Assembly: GCA_031310005.1 (NCBI GenBank)
Contig: CM062380.1
Coordinates: 62,001 to 126,000 of the forward strand
Origin: Dactylellina haptotyla
Taxonomy: Eukaryota; Ascomycota; Orbiliomycetes; Orbiliales; Orbiliaceae
Reading direction: 5' to 3'
DNA length: 64,000 bases
The notes beneath the pieces were generated by a model, which was not told the DNA's origin, searched no databases, and saw nothing but the letters and a program-made list of their open reading frames with translations. Shown here piece after piece: positions 45,205 to 56,235 of the stretch (positions within the stretch are counted from its first letter, which is position 1; the number at the start of each line of letters is the position of its first letter). The translations under genes and the position numbers were made by a program.

Positions 45205-45899
45205 TTATTGGCCAGGAGCCCTTGGACCTGGCGGACCCCCTGGGCCTGGGCGAATATTGAACCTCTTGAATCTGACCTTTGAGCAATCAGTGCCATCCGG
45301 TCCGGTCTTTTCGTTGCCATACTTCCATGAGACGCCGCTCATGGGGCCCTTCGGAGTGTTAAACGTGCAAACGAAGAACCTGTTTAATCCGCTAAGTTCC
45401 ATAAAACCCTCCTGGTTGAATGAAAACCCGGTAGTTTCGGTCTCGCCAATATAAAGAGGTCCAACATTGGAAGCGAGGTCAACAGAGACACTGAGATGGT
45501 AATGTTCACCTTGGGGTCTCGGTCTCGGAGTGGGGCTCCAGATTATAGTGTTTCCTTCGGATACGTTAAGCCAAAGTGGAACGCCAACAGTAGCGGGGAC
45601 AACCCTATAAGTATATTATTAGTACTGCAATCCACGAGTCTCATACTCTTGGTGGTTTCTAATTGCTACAAGGCAACTCACAAGTTGAAAGATCCGCCGA
45701 TCTGCGCGTGGGAGAAGTATTTGCCGCTCCAGCTATCATTCTGAGATACAATCTGGAGACCAAAAGGTCCATCGAGCTGAGAAGGTGGTGGAGGTGGAGG
45801 TGGAGGAGGGGGTGGAGGGGGCGGCGGTCCTGTCTGCGGTGCAGCAGACACGACACCGACAACTGCGGCAGCAACTGCAAGAATAGTATTGAGATGCAT
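45205..45899 (-). CDS. Small secreted protein with a polyproline tract
   Basis: Two exons on the minus strand, 45899-45682 and 45604-45205 (phase 2 intron), giving 205 residues. Signal peptide MHLNTILAVAAAVVGVVSA, then 'APQTG' and a run of about 15 prolines encoded by CCT/CCA/CCC triplets, then a compact domain beginning 'LDGPFGLQIVSQNDSWSGKYFSHAQIGGSFNL' and continuing across the intron with 'VPLWLNVSEGNTIIWSP', 'GPLYIGETETTGFSF' and 'FFVCTFNTPKGPMSGVSWKYG'. It ends with a Pro/Gly/Arg-rich tail (GPGGPPGPRAPG). I recognise this as a lineage-typical secreted protein type without known function. A wall or apoplast location is inferred from the signal peptide and polyproline linker. Confidence 0.75.
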
Positions 45900-46013
45900 T
45901 CTGAACTTTTGAGAAGAGTGGGGCCTTCGCTTGTAAAGGGTTTATGCTAGTTGAAGGCGATGCAGGTCAGATTCCAGAACCTATGTTTGTATATCTCGAG
46001 GATGTCCATGGAT

Positions 46014-46021
46014 CTTATATA
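46014..46021 (-). promoter_or_regulatory. TATA box of the polyproline secreted protein gene
   Basis: TATATAAG on the minus strand, 115 nt upstream of the start codon at 45899. Confidence 0.5.
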
Positions 46022-48478
46022 GAAATTTCAACCATTAGCACCTACTCTTCAACAGATGGAACTCATAAGACCCACCCCAGACCGACAACCAAAAACCAAG
46101 CGCTCGAATTGTCATGCGAAACTAGCTCGTCCCAACCACCTGTTGCAGTGCGACATTTCAACCCTGAGAGTACTCCGCAATGCTGCTACTCATCTCTACA
46201 TCCTTTCAGCTGCACAACGATCAAGAAATTATCATAGATTGGTACCTGTTTGTCTCTCATGAGCTAACTTGCCCCAGGGTATTGCCAGTTCAATCTCCAT
46301 TAAGGAAGTCGAATATAACTCTATGGTTTCTCCGTTGACCCCAACAAGACACTCACAGAGATTTATGCAGTGCCTTGCTAGATTTCTTGATCACATTCTC
46401 TTTTCTACAGGTGCTATATCCCATGCAGACTGTCCGTGGCTTTGCCTGTCTAGCATGTCCGCCGAACTAGCTCGATTGTCGCTCTTAGTTCAATTAAAAG
46501 CCGGCATATTGCCACCTGGTTGGCCTAGCTTTCACCTTATCATCGTTCCCAATTATCCACAACCACTCACCGAAAGAAGAAAGATAGGCATACAGCCGAG
46601 TCGCATCTCTCGTGGCCGAGAACAGGGCCATCCTTCCTGCCCGGACGATTGTCCCGCCCTTGCATGACAGTCGCTAGGTACGGCTGCAGTTGTATATTAT
46701 TTCAGCTCTTGGTAAGCGGCCAACCATTCATAACCAATCGTCCCTCTATACATTTAGATCTCGCATTCGGGCTTTTGGTAAGATATTGAATCTAGTTTCG
46801 AACACGAGCGAGCGATATTTATTCGGAGTAATTAAAATCCGGGGGCCTGGGCTGGGAGCATATTTCAGGGATCAGACATATAGGCAGCCACGTTCAGTAG
46901 CAAAACTAGTCCTAACCGACTTTCAAAATGTCAAGAGTCGGCTTTATAATGGTTATGATTGCATTTTTTTTAAGCGGAATTGTCATCTCATTGGACAGTA
47001 TTGCCTTCGACGTTCCAGATCTGGACACTAATCACGCAATTCATATCATGCAATTAATATCGGCTATAGGAGGAACTAGAGCACCCATACCGTTAATAAT
47101 GATTCTCCCAAGCTCGGGAGAGGAAGATGTGTCCCAGCTGTCAAGCCTAGTCTCTATTTAGCGCTCCTTTTCCAGATTCAGAAGGTTATATATGTGTTGC
47201 CGGGAGCTGACAATAAAGATCACGAGCCTCCTCAGCAAGGTCCAGGATTAGGAGAAGCTGATCTAGACAGTCTTAAAGTCCGCTTATTTTTTCGACCGTT
47301 AACATAGAGACCTGAAATGTTAAGACATTTTGTTTTTATTTCCGCTAACCCACAGCTACTCTGGATTTCATCTCTTACTTATCACAGTGGGTTTTAGATC
47401 GTGAACTCTCGGTATGCCATATCTAGCTACGATGCCAGGTATTCCAGAATAATGGATATAGATCGAACCGGTAGGACCTTCTCTACTGGTCGACTTCCGC
47501 TTTACGTGACCATTTATTAGCTCATATAGACGTATGACCCGTTAACCAGGAGCAATAACGGTGATGCGCATTAATTATCAATGCCATTGTATTTTATCCT
47601 CGGCTTAATTAAATCTTCCCCACAGTGCCTTATAACATGGTATTTATATACACGTATATCGAGATGTCGATATACTGAAATCTTAGGTGCGAGTAGCAGC
47701 ATATGCGCATCCCTTTCGAAGTTTCTTCATATGTCGAATCTGCCAAAAAAAAAAAAGAATCGTAATTTCGGGGTATCCGGTATATATACGGGTAGAGCTT
47801 TCAATCCAGCTTTATTATTCAATAGCAACTAAGTTTATACCTCCATACGGCTAAGTTTAAATCCTTATCTATATAGTGATAAATGATTTTGCAGATTTTC
47901 ATAACAGCCTCCTCCCTTGTAGATCCGGCCTCCTTTGGAAGTGCAACAGCTTCAACGCAAAAATATCATATCAATCTAGCTGCTACAACGTTGAACTATA
48001 GGTCCACGACCAATATTTGTCTCGTAAACCAGCCGCGAAGCACGAAGACCAATATAATAACAAACGATAAATATGGTCAACGCTGTAGTTCTTGAAATCC
48101 CGTCTTTTGACTTTTGAATTACATTGTTTCTGATAAGACTATTGTTACATCAATGTGCTTGAAAATAGAGAAACAAGCCACACTATTTTGGTAAACAAAT
48201 AAGAAGGAGTGTAATTCGGTAAACACCTTGCGCCATCATATGATTGTTGGAAGCCCAACATTGCGGATATTCAAAAAAAAGGGTAGAACAAAACATTATG
48301 CAACGCCCAAGGAATGTAGTGTACCGTAAAAGTCGTAAGACTATCTGATGCAGCGAAAACTTACACAAACTTCATGTCAGGAAAACATTAAAATTTTAGA
48401 TTAAAAACATTAGTCATTATTTCAAACTGGCGAGCAGGGAGACTATCTCAGTGCTCGATATAATTGGCTTTTGGTGAT
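46022..48478. other. Intergenic, no gene seen
   Basis: About 2.5 kb between two minus-strand secreted-protein genes. The longest plus-strand frame (46269-46667, 132 codons) and overlapping frames at 46690-47161 show no domain and no introns that join them. The right half is strongly A/T-rich. Nothing else is recognised. Confidence 0.45.
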
Positions 48479-49613
48479 TTAGCAAACGGTAATATAGAGG
48501 CCGACACTTTAAATAAGTTAGTACATCAATCTAAGTATAATAGGATGAAGATGGTATTCTACTTACGCTGAAGGATTATAATCCTGGAAGTAGTTGAGAT
48601 TGGTATCACTTGAGCTGATCTCAAATGCGATCCGAGCACCAGCGGGGCAGTCGAATGTAGTGATCGTATAAGAGTTTCCTGGGGAAACTTTAGTAACACC
48701 ATAGTCGACGCTGTTGCCACCTTGGTTGTTCCAGGTAGTTCCTTGGGTAGCTTCTTGAGCTTTCTTCCAGAAGTGAAGGCTTCCACCGCCAGAATAAGTG
48801 TAGGAGCTAGTATCCGAAGGTGGGTTGGTTGGGAACAAGAAGACAAGAGAGCATTTCTTGCCGGCAAAGGCATCACGGACGTCAAAGTTGAAAATGGTTG
48901 CAATCTTGTCGGTGATGATGCCGTTATATTGAGTGCCATAGGCAGTGTCGGGCTTCGACGAGTCGACCGGAACGATCAGATGTGGGAATTCAAAGGACGA
49001 TCCACCTGGGAAGACAAGATTGTATGGGCATGTCTGGGCTGGCGGTGGTGGCGTTGGTTTCGGAGTCGGGCTTGGAGCTGGTGGGGCGCTGCAGCCATTT
49101 GCAGTTAGGCAAACTTTGGTACACTTAGATTGACCTGCAACTGGTTGGCTATAGACGTTCCAATTGCCATAGTCATCAACACTATAATAGAATTAATTCA
49201 AGTTAGCTTTTAAGTCCTCTTATATCTCGCAGCCTCAGATTATATACTAACGGGCAGGCATAGAAGTCGCTGCTTCCATCATGAGTAATCACGCCATTGC
49301 TCCCAATAGCGAAACCAGTAGTCGGAGATGCTCCCGTGTCGCACTGATATTGAGTAGTGGGGGGAGTCAGAATACATCCACGCCCATTCTGATCAACGAT
49401 TCCGCCATTGCATCCCAGAGTGTATTTGGCTGCGTTTGGCGTCGCGGGTCCCACGCGATTCTGCCCGTCCGAGATTTGTCCCAGAGGACCGCTGACGCCA
49501 CCAGAGACGCTGATAGTAAATCCTTCACATTTATAGCAAGGGTTTCTAGGAAGTACTGCGGACTGTACTGTCGAAGAGAGCGCAAAGAGAGCTAAGGCAA
49601 TGATCGATCGCAT
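48479..49613 (-). CDS. Secreted But2-domain wall protein
   Basis: Three exons on the minus strand: 49613-49252, 49181-48567 and 48506-48479, giving 334 residues. Signal peptide MRSIIALALFALSSTVQSA, then a Cys-containing N-domain ('CYKCEGFTISVSGGVSG', 'TLGCNGGIVDQNGRGC', 'DGSSDFYACP'), a Pro-rich linker ('APSPTPKPTPPPPAQ') and a C-terminal But2 domain: 'FEFPHLIVPVDSSKPDTAYG', 'IATIFNFDVRDAFAGKKCSLVFLFP', 'TFDCPAGARIAFEISSSDTNLNYFQDYNPS'. The last 28-nt exon adds 'AVGLYITVC', the expected domain end; without it the frame would stop one residue after NPS. But2-like secreted proteins are common in mould walls and secretomes; a precise role is not known. TATATAAA lies 145 nt upstream. Confidence 0.88.
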
Positions 49614-49757
49614 TGTGAATATATTTAATTGAACAAAAATATTGTATGCCGATGGACTTAGAGGAGGAAGTATTTCCAGTTCTATCTGATAGAAGACTGG
49701 ATAGTTTGTTGGTGATGATGAATAAATAGAAGCATGTCTGGGGGGCTTCACGCCGCC

Positions 49758-49765
49758 TTTATATA
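49758..49765 (-). promoter_or_regulatory. TATA box of the But2-domain gene
   Basis: TATATAAA on the minus strand, 145 nt before the start codon at 49613. Confidence 0.5.
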
Positions 49766-52700
49766 GCAAAGTATATGAGGTGTATATTTCCAAAGATACA
49801 GTACACTTGACCCTAAAAAGCTATCGAACTTTGTAACCCTCTTCACATACACACACACATAGAAACCATGATGAAGCCAAGGACAAGGCGGATGCATCTC
49901 GGAAAGCATACCCGTCAATATCCCCGGCCGCGCTGGACTAACGATAAAGACTGGAACTCTGTATCTATATTTTCTTTTGCTCATTCTTTCTTTTTCCTCG
50001 TATCCTTACAGGATACACAGCTTGAAGAATTGCTTAGCGTAAAGTTTTTCTTGGGTGAGAAATGGGATCTCCAACAGAATCTTTGTTACATTTGACGTCA
50101 GAACAACGTCTCTGTAAGTACCCGATGCGACTATTAATCACAGTGCAGAAGTTTTATACCTTGTAGTACCTTAGTTATTGGAAAATTGTTCTAAATACGA
50201 AGGCAGATGTCTCAGAATTCGGTATCTCGAAGTAGACTTTTGCGTCGGCGCAGTGGCCAGCTGCGTGCCAATTCTCGAACTACCTCAAGGGAGCAAAAGC
50301 TGGGGAGCTAAGGCGCTAGATGAACAGGGGTTCGGGATTGTTCAAATTTGCAAAGCAGGGTTACATTTGGATACTGGTAAGCTAGAAGCTAATGCACTGC
50401 TTCGGGGTCTGATCTGTGCTCATTGCCGTCTTCTGGATACGGTGAATTCGAGGCTCAAATATGTGAATTATAATATTCGGTTAGTTTGCCGAGTTCCTTT
50501 CCCCCTAGCGTTGGAAACAATAAGCTAGGCTGGGTTTGCAAGCCTGTTCTCGTTTAACGTTCGAAAATCACACCACAATCTTGAAATGCGAAGGAGACAA
50601 AAAAAAAACTGATCGGAGAGAAGTGCCGGGTTAGTGAACATGCGTGACAAAGACTTCTATAGAAAAAAGCTGGGTTACATGCGCTCCCAAAGAATCATAC
50701 GTGAATGCAGTTGATGCCAATACCAATTCGTGTTTAATGCTGCATTCTCCAGCCTTCTTTTATGACCCAACATTGAATCGCGTCTTCGAACTTTTCTCAA
50801 GGACTTGTGACTTCCGTCTTGAGGTAGCTCAAATGCAATGCAGCCATTGAACTTGCTTTTCAAAAGTTTGAGCTGAGCGCTGGCGGATCCACAAGTATGT
50901 ATGGCGAGAATTGCCTTTTGGATCTGCCAATTCCTTCGCCCACGTGGTTGCCGTCAGTACTTACCCTATGTAGTAGACTTTTCCCATGCAAATCCTTATT
51001 GGGATTCGCAACTACGAAGGGTTGCAGATATGGCGATGAAGTCACTACCTTCTTCGGCGTCATACATATCACAAAAGACGGGCCAAGAACAGCCCGCAGC
51101 CTGCAACAAGCAAAATATAAAGCGAAAGCCACTTGCAGGATTTCGAAGCTAGCGGCCCAGGTTTTATAAATAGAAAGAAGTCACCACATTTTGTTGACAA
51201 GCATCCTTCAACAGGGGTTCAGGGTTTCTTTCTAGTGTCGTGTCTACGTAGATCAGTTGTGTGCTAGAAGGAGGAGGCAGGTCCGTATGTTTTTTTTCTT
51301 AGAGTCGTTCTGACTCCGAGGGCCCGGAGGGGCTATCGCTGATTGACCACCTCAGCCTCGGGTGTTGCCTGACATTGACGTCGATTCTTGACGCTATTAC
51401 AGACGGGCCGGGACGCCTAAAAAAACACTAAATTCTATCACGCGTCTCTCAGGAGAAGAAACGATCGAATTTAGGAGAAAGAAAGGAAAAAACGCGACGT
51501 CTTCTGCTGTTGAAGTTGAGAGTCAGAATCATAACATTTCGATACTCAAGGCTCAGGTAGCCGCACAATTTCGGGCGGGGGATATCACGTTTGCAAACTG
51601 TGCAATGGAGGTGACGTTCGCACACCCACCTCCAGATTTTAATCCTTGTTCCATGAAGCATGCCGCATATTGTGGGGAAGCTGCAGAAATCCCGTGCGCA
51701 TGCATCGGCCAGCATCACGACTTGTCCGCACGAAGCCGACCAGAAGCCCTTCGAAGGTGAGAATACTTGCTTTCGCCCAACCAATTGTTAACGGAAACAC
51801 CGATTTGTATGCCGCAAATGGATTTTCGACAACGCCAAATGTAACCTTGGCTGAGATTGTCTCTCGAGTAACGGCGGCAGATCGGAAGGCAAAAATATTG
51901 GCTATGTCTTGAGGTTCGAGGTAAGATGTCCAAGTAAAAGTTCCTCGCCTCCTACCCCGCAAAAGGCTAGCAGATCACTCGAAAATTTAGTGGCCGAAAC
52001 CAAAAACAAACTTCCAACTACTTGCCATCCTTCCTTTCCCCGCGGATCTCTACGGAGTTCTACGGTGCAATTTTTCTTCCTTGGAAGATATTTCGAAGCC
52101 CTGTCGGCAATCGATCTGTCTTCTCAATCGCTCAAATGCGCAGGACAATTTGACCTCCCAGCTGGCTTCGCAATTCGCGCGGGTTATACTGAATCCAGTT
52201 ACTAAAACTCCGTTTCGTTTCTTAGGGCGACACCAATTTTGTTTCCACGTCTCGTACGGGTTATGGTTAAGAGCTCTACGAAAACGTCCATCTCGTGCAG
52301 TAGTCTATATAGAATCCAAGAATATTAAACGTATTACACCGCAGCTTCATTGCATTAACGCCGTGAAAGCTGACCCCAACAAAAAAAATCTGGAATTGCG
52401 GACCATAATGGGAAATCGTGATATCATATGATTGGTAGATCCCATTGCCGTCTTTTCTTCAACTAGTCCGAGATTCACTCGATATGCGTTTATTCTTTGT
52501 CATATTACAAATTCGTGGCATTTTGCGGTTGGTGATGTTGTTATTCTCAGATATATAGATATTATAGCCTACCAACCTACCTTCGCTTATGAGATTAAAT
52601 TCGAACTGATATATGCCTGCTCCATGGGTCCAATGAACAAGCGTCGGTGGTTACATTTTGTATCGCTCCCACGATACCGGATCATATTAGAAGGCCGAAA

Positions 52701-54957
52701 TATAGACGTGCACAACTCGCAGTCTTAATGGTATATCTTAAAATAATATTGGTAGGGGCTAGGCAGACGTCGAACCTGTTAGCCGAATCCTTTCGCAAGC
52801 TAGGATAAGCTTTTGACAGCTATGTAGCTAGCTTGGTTATAGCATGTCCTGCTTGTCTAACCAATCTTGGAACCTACCTTAGCCTAGATGTAACGCCCGA
52901 GTTCAAAATAGAAGCTTTCGAATATTGCGAATGCTCCTTTAAATAGGTATACCCTAGTTATCTCGCAAGGCCAGATGCTGTACGGGTCCCTAGCAACTTT
53001 TGCGAGGGTTTTTAATCTCTGACTATTCCCAATATTTAAGTATGACTTTATTCCGAGTATGGATGTTTCAACCACAAAGTCATTATACGCGCTAACTAAC
53101 ATATTAACCCTAAGATCACGGGCGATGGAGAACACGATTAGTATAAAAGCCTTTGGCCGACCGCGCACTATCCTCCCTGAAATTGAGACCTATTCGAGAA
53201 ATCCCCACCATTCTCAGATCGGAACCGTCTTAGGCCATTTTTTTTAAAAAAAAAGTCTAAACCCGGTTAATACGGTTTCCGTATGATATTAAGATACTCA
53301 ACACCAATATGATATGGCTGAAGCCCTCGAGATGTCGATCGAGCCAGATATGCCTTCCCTATCCCTCCCCTGTCCTTGCAACGTTATACTTATACATTAT
53401 GAGCTCCATCCATGTTTTCGAATACTGACCTTGAAAATACGACAGAAGTATACCAAGCCAGACACCCCAGAAGATAGCGGTGACGAACTGACCAGTGTAA
53501 CATACCCTTCAGGTACTCTCCCATCTTGTACTCCCCGCAGAATCGTGCGGTATCAAATATTCCGGTTCAGAGGTTAGGACTGCTTTTGGTACTCTCTTGA
53601 CAATCTCTTGACACAGGTCCTGCACGTCATTCTAAAGAACCAGGCAAGGAACAGCCATGATGCTGTCGTGTCTATGTCGACTCCAATTGGTGTTTGAATG
53701 CTACTGAAACATCAACGTGGGACAGCTAGCTCTTTCACCAACAGGAGAGCCATGCGTCGTATAGGCTGTTACTCCCCATGCTACCATATCATTCCATGAT
53801 CTCGTGTTCAAAATCAGCCATGCTATCGCGTTGAGACGAGTTTTGTAAAACGTTCCGTTGGTTAAAAAAACATAGAAAGATCGATATCGGAGCTCCGCCA
53901 GACCCAAACCTATATATAATCACGGAGATGGTAACGGTTGTAAAATACCGATACTAGTGCCCCTCTGTTCGATAACATTGTTGAGATGTTGGGAAAGGCT
54001 CGGGGTACGATCGATCGGAGCTCTGAGGAGCAGTTCTCGTTGATTGCCTGATCCAGGCGCTCGACTCCTCGCGGAAAGAGGTTGCATATCGGCAGACATA
54101 CACCCTTACATATTCGTTTTATCTGGCCGTGCCCCTAGGGTTTGGATCGACGTCGGCCCTTTTGGACGTTATCTACACCTAACGTCGAAGTTTGATAACC
54201 TTGCTTTCCTCTACCATGATCAAGCCAATGCGAGTCCAACAGCACCGTCAAACAGCCCCCCTTGCATATGCGCATTCTTGGTTGGAACTGCCAGGGCGTT
54301 TTAAGTCAAATCCCACCTCTAACTCGAGCTGTTCCGCGAACTTATCACTAAGACAGTGTAAGGTCCGATTTACACCGATGTACTCTCAGGTGCCCTGACC
54401 CGCTTGAATTCGCAACTATGGTCGTTGCCAAGTGGCACATATCAAACTAATAGAAGTGGAAACATCGCAATATCCTTGAAACTAGAAACAATTCAGAGTT
54501 CCTTCGATGAACTCTATCAATCACTAACTACGCATCGGTTTTTGTAGGCCGTTTGAAATATGTAATATTGCATATCCGAGTTGTGTACATACTTTAAGAA
54601 ATGAAAGGCACCAATATCGAAACGGGTGGAATCATGTACAATCGAAAACATATCGAGCCAAGTAATAGAAAGAGAAAACAAGAAGAAATAAGTATATGTG
54701 ATATCTGGTATCCGAGAAATGAATCGTAAGTATAATAAAGAAGAACACCGTCCCAAAAAGAAAGAAACTCCCAGAGCGTAACCAAACCCGTGATATCCAT
54801 AAACCCAAATAAGAAAAACGAAAAGAAATATGAAGAAAATTATTACGTGACAAAGGAAATATATAGGAAATAAATGGATAAAAGAAGTGATGAAAGGTCG
54901 CAACCACTAAAAGGGGAATAAGGAAGCTACCATGTATTCGTTATAAAACCCAAGCAA
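49766..54957. other. Gene-poor region, 5.2 kb
   Basis: Numerous frames of 60-116 codons on both strands (for example 50178-50528 +, 51449-51784 -, 52432-52728 +) show no recognisable domain, and I could not join them into a gene through GT-AG introns. Composition varies, with several A/T-rich islands. No terminal repeats, tandem array or RNA gene is seen. Confidence 0.4.
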
Positions 54958-56028
54958 TTATAACTCGCAGCTGCTCCTGGGGCTGATTACGACGAGTAGT
55001 GGCGAAGAGAATTTGCTGATGGACATCTGAATCGCAAGCCCTTCCTCCAATACGACATCATCCCATTCCTCATCATCATCAAACTCGGACTCGTCGTCGG
55101 TTGTCAGATCGCCAATGCTCTCAACACAGTCGTCGTATTCGTTCTTGACTTCTGCCGGAGAGGCACGTTCGCTAATGATCCCGATGCTCCCATGTCTCTT
55201 GTGGAAGGTCAAAGCTTCCGACCCAACGGTAGTGGTGGATATCGGAGACACGTTCTTCTCACCATCGCCTGAAAAGTCGAAGTGAAAATCAGAGAACTCA
55301 GTCTCGTATGTTCCACTGGTCCTGGTGGAGTATGCGGACGAGGCCGAGGTGTTCCTCGAATGGCACAGAGGGTTGGCGGTGGTGCTCTTGTTCTTCTTGA
55401 ACTCGGCGCGCTGTGACTCCATTGGTAGCTCCGGGCTGGAGACTGCGGAGGTGGAGGTGGCTTGGGTGTCGCTGATATCCATTGGCTTGTTGCCATTGAT
55501 TATTTCAAATAAGGTATACATTTCGTCGTCCTGGCCGTCTTCCATGATGTATAGATTTTGGTGAGCAGGTGTGAAGTCCGGACCAGATATCTGAGGCGGC
55601 TTATCGAGGACATAGCTTGGTGATGAAGCGGGTGAGTCGCTTGGGCCCGCGCGCCGAGATGGAGAGCTTGGGCCCGCGGTGGATGGAGGGCGCTTCTGGA
55701 GTCTCCGTGTGGTGGAGGCCCGCCGTTGAGGAACCTGGGACGGGGCATCATGATGCCCGAGTTCGGTTGGGGACTGCAGAGGAGATGAAATTACGGCATC
55801 CCGCGGAACCGCCATAACGTCCTTGATGGAAGCGGAGGATTCCGCTTTTGTGTGACCCCGGAAAAAAGTCCGCTTCTTTTTGATCACTTGGTGCAGGTCA
55901 ATGTGCGAAAGATGGTGCAGATGGTGGTGCAGGTTATGGTGGTGGTGGTGGTTCTCCATCTCGGCGTCCTGGCCCACGGCGGAAGACGACTTCGAATGGT
56001 TGTGCTTGTGGTGATGGAAGAGCGACAT
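54958..56028 (-). CDS. His-rich, low-complexity protein of unknown function
   Basis: A single frame of 356 codons starting MSLFHHHKHNHSKSSS. The first 50 residues carry clustered histidines (HHHKHNH, HHHHHNLHHHLHHLSHIDLHQ), which could bind metal. A basic patch (KKKRTFFRGH) and a long Ser/Pro/Thr-rich stretch with many SP/TP sites follow. A short better-ordered island ('GPDFTPAHQNLYIMEDGQDDEMYTLFEIINGNK') sits in the middle, and an acidic stretch near the C-terminus (TTDDESEFDDDEEWDDVVLEEG) is followed by a basic/hydrophobic end. There is no signal peptide or membrane segment. It is probably an intrinsically disordered cytosolic or nuclear protein; similar His-rich 'hypothetical' proteins occur in moulds. 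The last few residues could be extended by an unseen intron. Confidence 0.7.
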   Translation of the reverse strand: MSLFHHHKHNHSKSSSAVGQDAEMENHHHHHNLHHHLHHLSHIDLHQVIKKKRTFFRGHTKAESSASIKDVMAVPRDAVISSPLQSPTELGHHDAPSQVPQRRASTTRRLQKRPPSTAGPSSPSRRAGPSDSPASSPSYVLDKPPQISGPDFTPAHQNLYIMEDGQDDEMYTLFEIINGNKPMDISDTQATSTSAVSSPELPMESQRAEFKKNKSTTANPLCHSRNTSASSAYSTRTSGTYETEFSDFHFDFSGDGEKNVSPISTTTVGSEALTFHKRHGSIGIISERASPAEVKNEYDDCVESIGDLTTDDESEFDDDEEWDDVVLEEGLAIQMSISKFSSPLLVVISPRSSCEL

Positions 56029-56215
56029 TGCTGCGACTGCTACAATTTCGAACTATTTATCTATTTATTTTAAATCGGTTTACCTTCAGCTTGTCGTCCT
56101 GCGCGATAGCGTCTATGCGTGGTCTAAAATATAACCGTCGACGCCGAGGCGAAGCAATGCAAAGTTGCGAGTTGGGCGAAGGTGGTACAATTAACAGGGA
56201 AACCGAAGAGGGCCT

Positions 56216-56235
56216 GTTGCGTTGCGTTGCGTTGC
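56216..56235. repeat. GTTGC pentamer x4
   Basis: Four perfect tandem copies of GTTGC, with decayed copies continuing to about 56249. It lies about 190 nt upstream of the His-rich gene start. Confidence 0.9.

Noticed and set aside
46269-46667. 132-codon plus-strand frame, and a 46056-46262 frame with Cys/His residues that briefly suggested a zinc-cluster regulator
   Set aside because: The Cys spacing does not fit Zn2Cys6 and no Fungal_trans domain follows.
50178-50528. 116-codon plus-strand frame in the gene-poor region
   Set aside because: Unrecognised, no introns joining it to other frames, no promoter-like element. Kept only as part of the gap description.
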